Assembly (NCBI GenBank): GCA_023144145.1
Contig: JAGLGG010000100.1
Location: forward strand, 1-9,623
Direction: 5' to 3'
Length of the DNA: 9,623 nucleotides
Source: Anaerolineales bacterium
Lineage (GTDB): Bacteria; Chloroflexota; Anaerolineae; Anaerolineales; E44-bin32
The notes under the pieces were generated by a model. It was not told the DNA's origin, did not search any database, and saw only the letters and a program-made list of their open reading frames with translations. The translations under genes were made by a program, and so were the position numbers. Shown here piece after piece: positions 1 to 5,755 of the stretch. Position 1 is the stretch's first letter, and each line of letters begins with the position of its first letter.

Positions 1-129
1 GAGACCTGGATCCGTCTCTGTTTCAGTTGTCACCGGGGGCCTATCCATAGCACCACTAGAACATCCCACTAAAAACATGAGAAGAATGACGAAAATAAGT
101 GGGAAGAGAACGCGCAATTCACGCTTCAC
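1..129 (-). CDS. Lipoprotein, 5' end only (runs off left edge)
   Basis: Forty-three codons are visible from a GTG start at 129 to the window edge. The N-terminus is a clear lipoprotein signal peptide: basic residues (KRELR), a hydrophobic stretch of about 15 residues, then the lipobox LVGC with the lipidation Cys at residue 23, followed by a Ser/Gly/Pro/Thr-rich linker. The product is therefore probably exported and lipid-anchored. The GTG overlaps the TGA of the upstream 66-residue gene by 4 nt (GTGA), and a GAGG lies 7 nt upstream of the start, so the two are probably translationally coupled. The functional domain lies outside the window, so no function can be assigned. Confidence 0.7.
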   Translation of the reverse strand, partial: MKRELRVLFPLIFVILLMFLVGCSSGAMDRPPVTTETETDPGL

Positions 130-326
130 TGACCGGCCTCCGGTGGAGCAAATAATGTTGCCGGTGGTGAATATCTCAATTGTTCGTGCGGTTGCCTGCG
201 GCTGAGTGAGATGAGGAGCAGCGTTGAGAGAAGGACAAATACAACACCCACGATAGCCAGCGTAAGGCGAGTTCGAACTGAGATTTTTCGCCCAATTGAT
301 GAATTAGGCGGCTTTGAAGTGCCCAT
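126..326 (-). CDS. Small single-pass membrane protein, unknown function
   Basis: A 66-residue protein that I do not recognise. It has a basic, Ser/Pro-containing N-terminal tail (about residues 1-20), one strongly hydrophobic segment (about 21-42, LTLAIVGVVFVLLSTLLL), an Arg pair at 43-44, and a proline-rich C-terminal tail ending in PPEAGQ. The ATG at 326 has an AGGG 6 nt upstream, and an in-frame stop lies shortly before it, so the start is reasonably fixed. The 4-nt overlap with the lipoprotein start supports it being a real gene in a small envelope operon. Topology is uncertain. It is separated from the upstream EamA gene by 126 nt. Confidence 0.55.
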   Translation of the reverse strand: MGTSKPPNSSIGRKISVRTRLTLAIVGVVFVLLSTLLLISLSRRQPHEQLRYSPPATLFAPPEAGQ

Positions 327-452
327 GATCGACCCTGCTTTCAGGGAGCATCAGTCCCGTTGGGAGTTTAGCATAAGCAGGGTTTGTATACCTTGACATT
401 GGGTCTACAATTTTCTGAAAGTTGAGCTAATTCTTGCCTAAATGGAGATTTG

Positions 453-1355
453 CTAGTGTGAGGTTGATGGGGTTCGGGTTCTCTTAGGTTTCCAGTTCAC
501 AACCACGATGCCACCTACGATGAGTATTGAGCCCACTACCAATCGAAGATCTAATGTCTCACCAAGGAAGATCACACCCAGGGCCACTCCAACAACTGGG
601 ATGAAATAAGTCACCAATGTAGTTTTTGTAGGTCCAACAGATTGCAGGAGAGAGAAGAAAAGAATGTAAGCGATGAAGGTCCCCAATAGGCCTAACCAAA
701 GGATCGCGAACCATGTTTCACCTTGTGTAGGAAACCGAACAGGACTTTCTGCCACAGGTAGCGCTAACCACACCAACGAATCCGCCACAACCAATGGCAC
801 GAAGGCCTGCACCAAGGGGGGTATTTCTCGTAGATTTCGCCTGGCGAAGACCGCACTTCCAGCGTATGAAAAAGCCGCAAGCAGCACGCCTAATTGGCCA
901 AAAATTGCATTCCCAAACTCGCCGGGAGCTATCTCACGCCCTAATAAAACAACTATTCCTACGAAACCCATTATCAAACCGAGCAACTTAGGCAATGTGA
1001 TCTTCTCGTCATCCAGGAAAATGTGAGCCAGCAGAATGGTGAAGAGCGGTACTGGTGCATTGAGAATTGATGCCACGGCAGAATCAATCCTTTGCTCCCC
1101 CCACGTAATCAGGACGAAGGGGACCGCAGTATTGAACGTTCCTAGCAAGGCCAGTTTTATCCAAAGGGAGCGTTTCCGGGGGAATTCTGGCTTTCTCAGC
1201 GCAACCATAAATGCCAAACCCAAAATGCCTATAGCCACCCTGAGCGCCACCAGCATAAATGGTCCCGTTCCACGCAGCCCAATTTTGATCCACAGAAATG
1301 AGGATCCCCATAGAACGCCTAATAGGGAAAACATTCCCCACTCCCTTAATCGCAT
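453..1355 (-). CDS. EamA/DMT-family transporter
   Basis: A 300-residue integral membrane protein of the drug/metabolite transporter superfamily, full length for the ten-helix EamA type. The first repeat starts with the typical GVLWGSSFLWIKIGL stretch (about residues 13-27) and runs to about 135. The second repeat covers about 150-290 and contains the family's aromatic/Gly-rich helix (GTFIAYILFFSLL) and the conserved FLGETL near residue 264. The C-terminus is short and basic. EamA proteins export amino acids, metabolites or drugs from the cytoplasm; the substrate cannot be read from sequence. The ATG at 1355 is preceded by GGTGAG about 9 nt upstream. The gene follows the alkyltransferase gene by only 32 nt, so it is probably in the same transcript as the sigma factor and alkyltransferase. 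Confidence 0.9.
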   Translation of the reverse strand: MRLREWGMFSLLGVLWGSSFLWIKIGLRGTGPFMLVALRVAIGILGLAFMVALRKPEFPRKRSLWIKLALLGTFNTAVPFVLITWGEQRIDSAVASILNAPVPLFTILLAHIFLDDEKITLPKLLGLIMGFVGIVVLLGREIAPGEFGNAIFGQLGVLLAAFSYAGSAVFARRNLREIPPLVQAFVPLVVADSLVWLALPVAESPVRFPTQGETWFAILWLGLLGTFIAYILFFSLLQSVGPTKTTLVTYFIPVVGVALGVIFLGETLDLRLVVGSILIVGGIVVVNWKPKRTRTPSTSH

Positions 1356-1387
1356 GATCTAATTCTCACCACAACCATTCCTGCGTT

Positions 1388-2086
1388 TCATTGACCATAT
1401 GCGCCTTCAAACTGTAATAGAAACTTCTTCGTTCGTATCCCTTCCCCACCTGAATAACCATGCAACCCCCCATCCGATCCAAGTACTCGATGGCAGGGGA
1501 TAACAATCGGGATCGGGTTACGTGCCAATGCTTGCCCAACTGCTCGGGCAGCCCGATGCTTGCCGAGATTGCGCGCCATCTCCCCATAGGTCGAGACACT
1601 GCCAAAGGAGATTTCCATCGTCGCTTCTAACACGCGCCGTTGGAATGGAGTGAGATGGTTCAGGGAAACCGGAAGATCGAAAACCTTTCTCTTACCATCA
1701 AAATACTCTTGAAGCTGTTCAAATGCAGAAGATGTAGCACTCTTGGAACGCAGGATTGGCTCATTGAATATGCTAGAGACGTGATCAATAAAGGCTCGCT
1801 CAGACATCCCGATTTCTACACCAACAACTCCCTGGTTGCTTACTGCTACGAGCACCTGGCCTACTGGTGTTCTTTGAAGGATGTCGTAATAGATTGCCGT
1901 ATCTCCTGCAACTCTCAAAGTTTCATCCAGGCGACTCTGAGCCTGCGCAATCTCATTTTTCTCAGGCCCCTGGGCAAAAAGAGAATCTAGATCGTGAAGG
2001 AGCTCGTCCCCAGTTATTGCCCCTTCTTCATCGCCTAGCCAGAATGCAACTTCCCTCTCGAATTTTTCGTCTTTGTGATCCATCAC
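1388..2086 (-). CDS. ogt: Methylated-DNA-[protein]-cysteine S-methyltransferase with N-terminal extension
   Basis: A 232-residue suicide repair protein that would move an alkyl group from O6-alkylguanine in DNA to its own cysteine. The order is an N-terminal extension (about 1-62), the RNase-H-like MGMT N-domain (about 64-140, starting YYDILQRTPVGQVLVA) and the DNA-binding/active-site domain (about 145-228). The latter contains the arginine-finger region RAVGQALARNP (R181) and the active site IPCHRVLGSDGG with C198, the only Cys in the protein. Stand-alone Ogt proteins are about 160-180 residues, so the acidic, helix-prone extension is extra; it has no zinc-finger cysteines. The GTG start overlaps the sigma-factor stop (GTGA); an ATG directly follows, and AAGGTG just upstream could serve either. 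This coupling and the 32-nt gap to the EamA gene indicate one operon. Confidence 0.93.
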   Translation of the reverse strand: MMDHKDEKFEREVAFWLGDEEGAITGDELLHDLDSLFAQGPEKNEIAQAQSRLDETLRVAGDTAIYYDILQRTPVGQVLVAVSNQGVVGVEIGMSERAFIDHVSSIFNEPILRSKSATSSAFEQLQEYFDGKRKVFDLPVSLNHLTPFQRRVLEATMEISFGSVSTYGEMARNLGKHRAARAVGQALARNPIPIVIPCHRVLGSDGGLHGYSGGEGIRTKKFLLQFEGAYGQ

Positions 2087-2601
2087 ATCACCTTACTTTC
2101 AACATCTTGTGAGAAGATAACCCGAAGCTTCTTCAAACCCTGGTAAACGTTCGCCCGCGCAGCACTCTCGCTGCAATCAAGGATTGGTGCAATCTCAGAA
2201 TATGCTAGCTGGTGGTATTTGCGCAACATGATTGCTGCTCGCTGTTGATCCGGGAGGGATGCGACAGCATTTGATACTCTTTCCATCCGCTCCTGAAATT
2301 CATATGCGGCATGAGGTGTTCGATCATGCGCTATAGCTGCCAAATCAAGATCGATTTCTCTCGAGCTGATTTTTGCTTCTCGCTTTCTCAATGAGAGGGC
2401 TGTGTTTGTAGCGATCTTATACAACCATGCACGAAAATTCGCTTCATCATCTAATCTGACATAGGCTTTGAATGCCCGCAGAAACACATCCTGAAGACAA
2501 TCCGCTGCTAGGTCACGGTCCCCTAACATTCGCCACAGGTACGCGTGAATTTCATTTGCGTGTTTTGTAACCAAATCTTCAAATTCGGGTTTCTGTCTCA
2601 C
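2083..2601 (-). CDS. RNA polymerase sigma factor, ECF type (sigma-70 regions 2 and 4)
   Basis: From the preferred GTG start this is a 172-residue two-domain sigma factor. Region 2 (about residues 7-75) includes the core-binding segment DCLQDVFLRAFKAY and the promoter-melting segment NFRAWLYKIATNTALSLRKR. Region 4 (about 107-161) contains LPDQQRAAIMLRKY and the helix-turn-helix YSEIAPILDCSESAARANVY. There is no region 1 or 3, as in extracytoplasmic-function sigma factors. GTG 2601 has GTGAGG 5 nt upstream and gives a normal ECF N-terminus. An in-frame ATG at 2679 (198 residues, weak AGG) would add a basic leader that does not look like the family. The gene is coupled by overlap to the alkyltransferase, in the place where an anti-sigma gene is expected; no anti-sigma factor is recognisable here. 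Confidence 0.9.
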   Translation of the reverse strand: MRQKPEFEDLVTKHANEIHAYLWRMLGDRDLAADCLQDVFLRAFKAYVRLDDEANFRAWLYKIATNTALSLRKREAKISSREIDLDLAAIAHDRTPHAAYEFQERMERVSNAVASLPDQQRAAIMLRKYHQLAYSEIAPILDCSESAARANVYQGLKKLRVIFSQDVESKVM

Positions 2602-2677
2602 ACCGACCTCACCGTATCGTCTTCTTATATATTTAAACTCCGATTCGATGTTTTTGTGAAATCGACACAACACTGTC

Positions 2678-2750
2678 ATCGATTAACCTAGCAGGGCGCC
2701 ATCAGGCGCCCCAGATTAATACAGGATTCTACCATGCTGCATTAATCGAT
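2678..2750. repeat. Nested inverted repeats upstream of the sigma factor
   Basis: The gap between the MBL-fold gene and the sigma gene contains a 9-bp perfect outer inverted repeat (ATCGATTAA at 2678-2686, TTAATCGAT at 2742-2750). Inside it is a 7-bp GC hairpin, GGGCGCC at 2694-2700 and GGCGCCC at 2705-2711, with an ATCA loop. No T-run follows the GC stem on either strand, so it is not a standard intrinsic terminator. It could be an operator, an mRNA structure or a weak terminator for the upstream operon. The outer left arm overlaps the alternative ATG at 2679. Confidence 0.5.
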
Positions 2751-2751
2751 T

Positions 2752-3483
2752 TTACCTTGAGCGGTTCTTTCCCTTCCGCTTTTCAGTATATTCGAATAAT
2801 ACCTCTCTCCCACGCTCCATGATGGGCTTGCCATGAGATGGCATGAGATGGGCAAAATTTCGCTCTGCGATCCTGCGCATGGAGTGTTCAGCGAGATTCA
2901 TATCATGGGTTGATAAACCGAGTGGTCGGGACAATCTCCCACTCAAATTCATTAGCGCATCACCGCATATAAAAGCTCGGTCGTTTTTATGAAAATAACC
3001 TGTATGTCCAGGCGTATGTCCGGGTAGGTGAACAACAGTTAATCCGAACAATTTCTTTCCATGCTCGACCGCCTGTACATTTGGTATGCTCCAAGGTGTA
3101 GTGTCCATCAACAAACTTCCCAACCAGTACGCCGGGTTCTTGGACCTCACCCTGGCGTAATCCCTTTCGCCAGTGATGAAAGGTTCTTCCTCAACAGATG
3201 AGGCAATAGGTGGATTCCAGGCGAGTCGAATTGCGGTCAAACCACCAGCATGATTGTAATGACCATGGGTGAGCAAAACCACCTTCGGACCTCGTCCATC
3301 GGTGGCCTTGGATATTGCATCCACCATTTCACCTGCTGCACCGGGAGGTCCTGAGTCAATAAGCAAGAAGCCCTCCTGGCTTCTAACTAGCCAAACAGAT
3401 ACGGAGCTCCGTATCAACCCAGCAAATTTAATGGGCAGCTCCAAACGCGCAATGTGATCGGTGATGAGGTGAAATTCAGCCAT
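2752..3483 (-). CDS. MBL-fold metallo-hydrolase with an altered metal motif
   Basis: A 243-residue cytoplasmic-type metallo-beta-lactamase-fold hydrolase. The core starts with the strand and turn FLLIDSGPPG (residues 39-48). The metal motif reads THGHYNHAGG (72-81), so H73, H75 and H78 are present, but the family's Asp of HxHxDH is Asn77 (codon AAT at 3255-3253). The remaining ligands are present: H156 (PGHTPGHTG), D175 (CGDAL) and H217 (PSHG). Substrates in this fold range from thioesters and lactones to phosphodiesters; none can be named here. The ATG at 3483 lies 9 nt after the HAD gene stop, and the preceding TAGG could serve as its ribosome site, so it is the last gene of a dehydrogenase-HAD-MBL operon. 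Family assignment is firm; activity is uncertain because of the Asn. Confidence 0.9.
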   Translation of the reverse strand: MAEFHLITDHIARLELPIKFAGLIRSSVSVWLVRSQEGFLLIDSGPPGAAGEMVDAISKATDGRGPKVVLLTHGHYNHAGGLTAIRLAWNPPIASSVEEEPFITGERDYARVRSKNPAYWLGSLLMDTTPWSIPNVQAVEHGKKLFGLTVVHLPGHTPGHTGYFHKNDRAFICGDALMNLSGRLSRPLGLSTHDMNLAEHSMRRIAERNFAHLMPSHGKPIMERGREVLFEYTEKRKGKNRSR

Positions 3484-3492
3484 TTGATAAAC

Positions 3493-4242
3493 CTACTCTC
3501 GTATCTGATTCATTTTTCGAATCATCTCCGGCACCTCTGACAGTTTCGCCGCGATCAGCTCTGGTTTTATCTCATCAGCGAGCTGTTGATTTTCCAGCGT
3601 ATCAACATTCTCTTTCAACCAAATGTGACGTATCCCCAATTTCTGAGCACCGAGGATGTCTTGGTCTAGTGCGTCACCTACCATGACAACTTGCTCTCCC
3701 GCAAGGTCCCACAAATCTAATACCTTCTGGAAAATACGCACGTCCGGTTTCCTTATTCGTTCGACAGCCGATACCAAGAGTGGGTCAAAAAAATCCTCCA
3801 GATTGGCTTTCGAAATAAGCCTGGACACATTTCGCTCATCACCGGCGTTGGAAATCATACCTAGCAGATAGCCTTCTTCTCTTAATTCAATAAGCACCTG
3901 GAGGCTAGCAGACATGGGAATCCAGTAGATCTCGCTCTCAGCGTAAAATTGTCGCATAGCATCTTCGATAATGTCGTCGGAGATCTCGTCGTATCCGAAT
4001 TGAGTCATAACCACTTTCAGGAGATCCACGGTAGGTCTTTCGATCTGATCCTTTAGTCTTAAGTTCTGGCTATGCTCCAGTCTACCTCCAAACACTTCCA
4101 TGAAACGGGTTGCATCGAATTGATACTTGTTCCTTAACATATATGCCGTGAGGGATCGTTTTCCCCTCTCCATTGACGCTTCCCAATCACCAATAAAACG
4201 GATCAGGGTCATACCCAGGTCAAAAATCACACCCTTTATCAA
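3493..4242 (-). CDS. HAD-superfamily hydrolase
   Basis: A 249-residue HAD hydrolase with a helical cap between about residues 16 and 110. Motif I is VIFDLGMTL: nucleophile D8 and T12 are present, but the usual second Asp is G10, a variant found in some HAD groups. Motif II is SNAGD with S131, motif III is IRKPD with K165, and motif IV is VGDALDQD with D190 and D195. The C-terminal order (motif III, then GDxxxxDxxGA) is that of phosphatase/dehalogenase-type HADs acting on small molecules. The start is TTG at 4242, preceded by AGGAG with 10-nt spacing; a stop lies in frame just upstream, leaving only a CTG at 4248 as an alternative. It lies 52 nt after the dehydrogenase gene and 9 nt before the MBL-fold gene. 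Confidence 0.9.
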   Translation of the reverse strand: MIKGVIFDLGMTLIRFIGDWEASMERGKRSLTAYMLRNKYQFDATRFMEVFGGRLEHSQNLRLKDQIERPTVDLLKVVMTQFGYDEISDDIIEDAMRQFYAESEIYWIPMSASLQVLIELREEGYLLGMISNAGDERNVSRLISKANLEDFFDPLLVSAVERIRKPDVRIFQKVLDLWDLAGEQVVMVGDALDQDILGAQKLGIRHIWLKENVDTLENQQLADEIKPELIAAKLSEVPEMIRKMNQIRE

Positions 4243-4294
4243 ATTCAGTTAACTCCTACTCTGGATCTATGATCTCAAACTGAACCCAACTGGA

Positions 4295-5308
4295 TTAGTA
4301 ACCCCTATCCACATTAAATAGGTTCAACAGCGGCTGCTCTGACAGGTATCGCTGCATATTTTCAACAAACAGATCGAGCGTCAATTCTCGATAGCGTACA
4401 GTAGATCCCGCAATGTGAGGGGAAAGAATGACATTCTCCATTTCCCACAGGGGACTGGAAGAGGGCAATGGTTCCACCGGGAATATGTCCAGCGCAGCAC
4501 CTGTCAGCCGGCCCTCATTTAATGCCTCGACAAGGGCACCATGGTCGACCACCCCGCCGCGAGAAACATCAATCAAGTAGCAATGTTCCTTCATCCTGCT
4601 GAAGACCTTTTCATCAATCAATCCGCGCGTCTCTTGTGTCAGTGGCAAAGTTATGACGAGAAAGTCACACAACTCAGACATCGATCCGATTGCTTGAGGC
4701 GGGTACATTCTATCTACCAGATCCGCTTCTGGGTCTCCAGTTCCTTCAATCCGAAAACCATCATCCTTGAGATCCTTCAAGTTGCGCTTAACCGCAAGGA
4801 CACTTGCGCCAAGCGCTTTGCACGCACGGGCAACTTCGCGACCAATGCTTCCGTATCCAACAATCCCAACGGTGCTTCCTCTCAACTCAAGCGGTATGAA
4901 TTTTATCCAGGCATCATCCGCCCAGGTTTTTGACGCCTTGTCTGCCAGCAACATAGGCAATTTGTGTCCCAAGCCAAATATCGACATGAGCACATATTCA
5001 GTCAACACTGATGCTGTTGCTCCACTTAGCGTCGTCACTCGAACATCAGAATTCACGATGGCATGTCCTGCCACATGATCAATTCCCGTATAATCCAATT
5101 GAACCCACTTCAATTTGGGGACATCCTCTGGATCTGGAAGTTCAAGGTTGGTGTAAAGGATTTCCACCTCGGGAAGTATGTCCTGAGGAAATTCCTCCAA
5201 AGAATCAGCTGGATGAAGAACGACTTTCAACCTTGGGGAAAGCGCTCGAATTTGCTCCAGCATCTCTTCGCGAAAATCTACCGTGATCAAAACAAGTATT
5301 TCATCCAT
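4295..5308 (-). CDS. D-isomer-specific 2-hydroxyacid dehydrogenase
   Basis: From the preferred ATG at 5308 this is a 337-residue NAD(P)-dependent dehydrogenase that would interconvert a D-2-hydroxyacid and a 2-oxoacid. The catalytic domain is split around the Rossmann domain. The dinucleotide motif is GIVGYGSIG (about 148-156). Catalytic residues are R250 (DVSRGG), E279 (FPVEPLP) and H298 (LSPHIAG). The length and the C-terminal return of the catalytic domain are normal for the family (glycerate, phosphoglycerate, hydroxypyruvate, formate and lactate dehydrogenase types). The substrate cannot be chosen; a C-terminal ACT domain is absent, so it is not a long-form SerA. An ATG at 5317 lies inside the predicted -10 box, which argues for ATG 5308 and a leaderless message. 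It is first in the operon with the HAD and MBL-fold genes. Confidence 0.92.
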   Translation of the reverse strand: MDEILVLITVDFREEMLEQIRALSPRLKVVLHPADSLEEFPQDILPEVEILYTNLELPDPEDVPKLKWVQLDYTGIDHVAGHAIVNSDVRVTTLSGATASVLTEYVLMSIFGLGHKLPMLLADKASKTWADDAWIKFIPLELRGSTVGIVGYGSIGREVARACKALGASVLAVKRNLKDLKDDGFRIEGTGDPEADLVDRMYPPQAIGSMSELCDFLVITLPLTQETRGLIDEKVFSRMKEHCYLIDVSRGGVVDHGALVEALNEGRLTGAALDIFPVEPLPSSSPLWEMENVILSPHIAGSTVRYRELTLDLFVENMQRYLSEQPLLNLFNVDRGY

Positions 5309-5315
5309 ATGCAAC

Positions 5316-5343
5316 ATTCTACATCACAGACACTAGGTGTGAA
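5316..5343 (-). promoter_or_regulatory. Predicted promoter of the dehydrogenase-HAD-MBL operon
   Basis: On the minus strand TTCACA (5343-5338) and TAGAAT (5321-5316) are separated by 16 nt; each hexamer differs from the sigma-70 consensus at one position. The expected transcription start falls at about 5310-5308, directly at the ATG at 5308, implying a leaderless message. No Shine-Dalgarno sequence is visible before that ATG, which agrees. Confidence 0.55.
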
Positions 5344-5365
5344 ACCATGATAGAAGTACTCTTTA

Positions 5366-5407
5366 GAGACTTGAGAATGGAGATCAGAGACTGGGGGCTG
5401 GAGATGG
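5366..5407. repeat. Degenerate heptanucleotide tandem repeat, block 1
   Basis: Six consecutive 7-bp units with consensus GAGACTG: GAGACTT, GAGAATG, GAGATCA, GAGACTG, GGGGCTG, GAGATGG. The register is exact across 42 bp although single units vary. The block lies just upstream of the dehydrogenase promoter in a stretch with no convincing gene. Heptameric short tandem repeats of this kind are known from cyanobacteria and occur in intergenic DNA of other phyla. Confidence 0.75.
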
Positions 5408-5450
5408 CAGATAATTTGTTAGCTGACTGTCTGAGAGCTGAAGGCTGTCC

Positions 5451-5518
5451 CTGATCGCTGACGGCTGATCGCTGCCCTTGATCGCTGATTGCTGACGGCT
5501 GATCGCTGTCCCTGATAG
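5451..5518. repeat. Heptad-based repeat, block 2: tandem 34-bp duplication
   Basis: Two adjacent 34-bp units (5451-5484 and 5485-5518) match at 30 of 34 positions. Each unit is built from four 7-mers plus one 6-mer: CTGATCG, CTGACGG, CTGATCG, CTGCCCT or CTGTCCC, then TGATCG or TGATAG. Less regular CTGA-containing sequence at about 5421-5450 looks like a decayed older copy. Translation on the minus strand gives Ser/Ala/Asp/Gln-rich low-complexity peptide, which I regard as an artefact of the repeat. The 5309-5583 interval otherwise holds only promoters. Confidence 0.8.
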
Positions 5519-5532
5519 CTTTAACTTCTCCC

Positions 5533-5562
5533 TTGTCGGAGCGATCAACCAACTCGTATAAT
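5533..5562 (+). promoter_or_regulatory. Predicted promoter upstream of the MoxR remnant
   Basis: TTGTCG (5533-5538) and a perfect TATAAT (5557-5562) are separated by 18 nt. The expected start is near 5569, followed by AGGA at 5571-5574 and the ATG at 5584, so a complete expression start appears to survive ahead of a truncated gene. Confidence 0.55.
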
Positions 5563-5583
5563 CATTCTATAGGAACAACGTAG

Positions 5584-5755
5584 ATGATGAATTTGGATAA
5601 AATTCAATCTATCGAGGAAACACAGACCAAGCTCGAGGAAATGCTATATGTCGCCGATCGAGGTCTGTCAACATCAATATATCTCTCTCTCAAACTTGGC
5701 AGGCCCCTATTCCTTGAGGGCGAAGCTTGAGTCGATAAAACAGTAGTAGAGACGC
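5584..5755 (+). pseudogene. MoxR-family AAA ATPase, N-terminal remnant ending at Walker A
   Basis: From the ATG at 5584 a 48-codon frame runs to TGA at 5728-5730. The peptide matches the N-terminus of MoxR-type AAA+ ATPases: a short amphipathic helix (KLEEML), YVADRGLSTSIYLSLKLGRP, then LFLEGEA, where the family continues GVGKTEVAK. In the same frame the DNA reads GCT TGA GTC GAT AAA ACA, i.e. A-stop-V-D-K-T. The first P-loop Gly has therefore become TGA and another has become Asp. About five further codons can still be matched loosely before the sequence enters the hairpin at 5750. The rest of the ATPase (Walker B, sensor) and its usual partners (DUF58 and others) are absent from the window. 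An AGGA lies 9 nt upstream of the ATG and a good promoter precedes it, so a short peptide could still be made. ATG 5587 is an alternative start. Confidence 0.75.

Noticed and set aside
393..398. Consensus TTGACA on the plus strand
   Set aside because: No -10 box at 16-18 nt and no plus-strand gene downstream.
1388..1574. Zinc-finger anti-sigma domain in or near the alkyltransferase
   Set aside because: The protein has a single Cys (the acceptor), so a zinc-binding anti-sigma domain is excluded; only a zinc-free helical equivalent remains possible.
1640..1990. A 116-codon plus-strand ORF opposite the alkyltransferase gene
   Set aside because: It is antisense to a strongly supported enzyme and shows no family features.
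2694..2711. GC hairpin as an intrinsic terminator of the MBL-fold gene
   Set aside because: It is well placed about 40 nt after the stop, but no T-run follows on the minus strand, so I record it only as a repeat or structure.
5366..5518. Possible CRISPR array
   Set aside because: The units are 7 bp or 34 bp and directly adjacent without unique spacers, and no cas genes are present.
5319..5552. A 77-codon minus-strand ORF across the heptad repeats
   Set aside because: Its Ser/Ala/Asp/Gln-rich peptide is what the repeat reads as; it spans the predicted promoter regions and has no recognisable family.
5587..5601. Fifteen identical bases (ATGAATTTGGATAAA) at the starts of the MoxR remnant and of the decarboxylase gene (7956-7942, minus strand)
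   Set aside because: Identity stops at once on both sides and the codons are common at gene starts, so chance is the simpler explanation than a copied 5' end.
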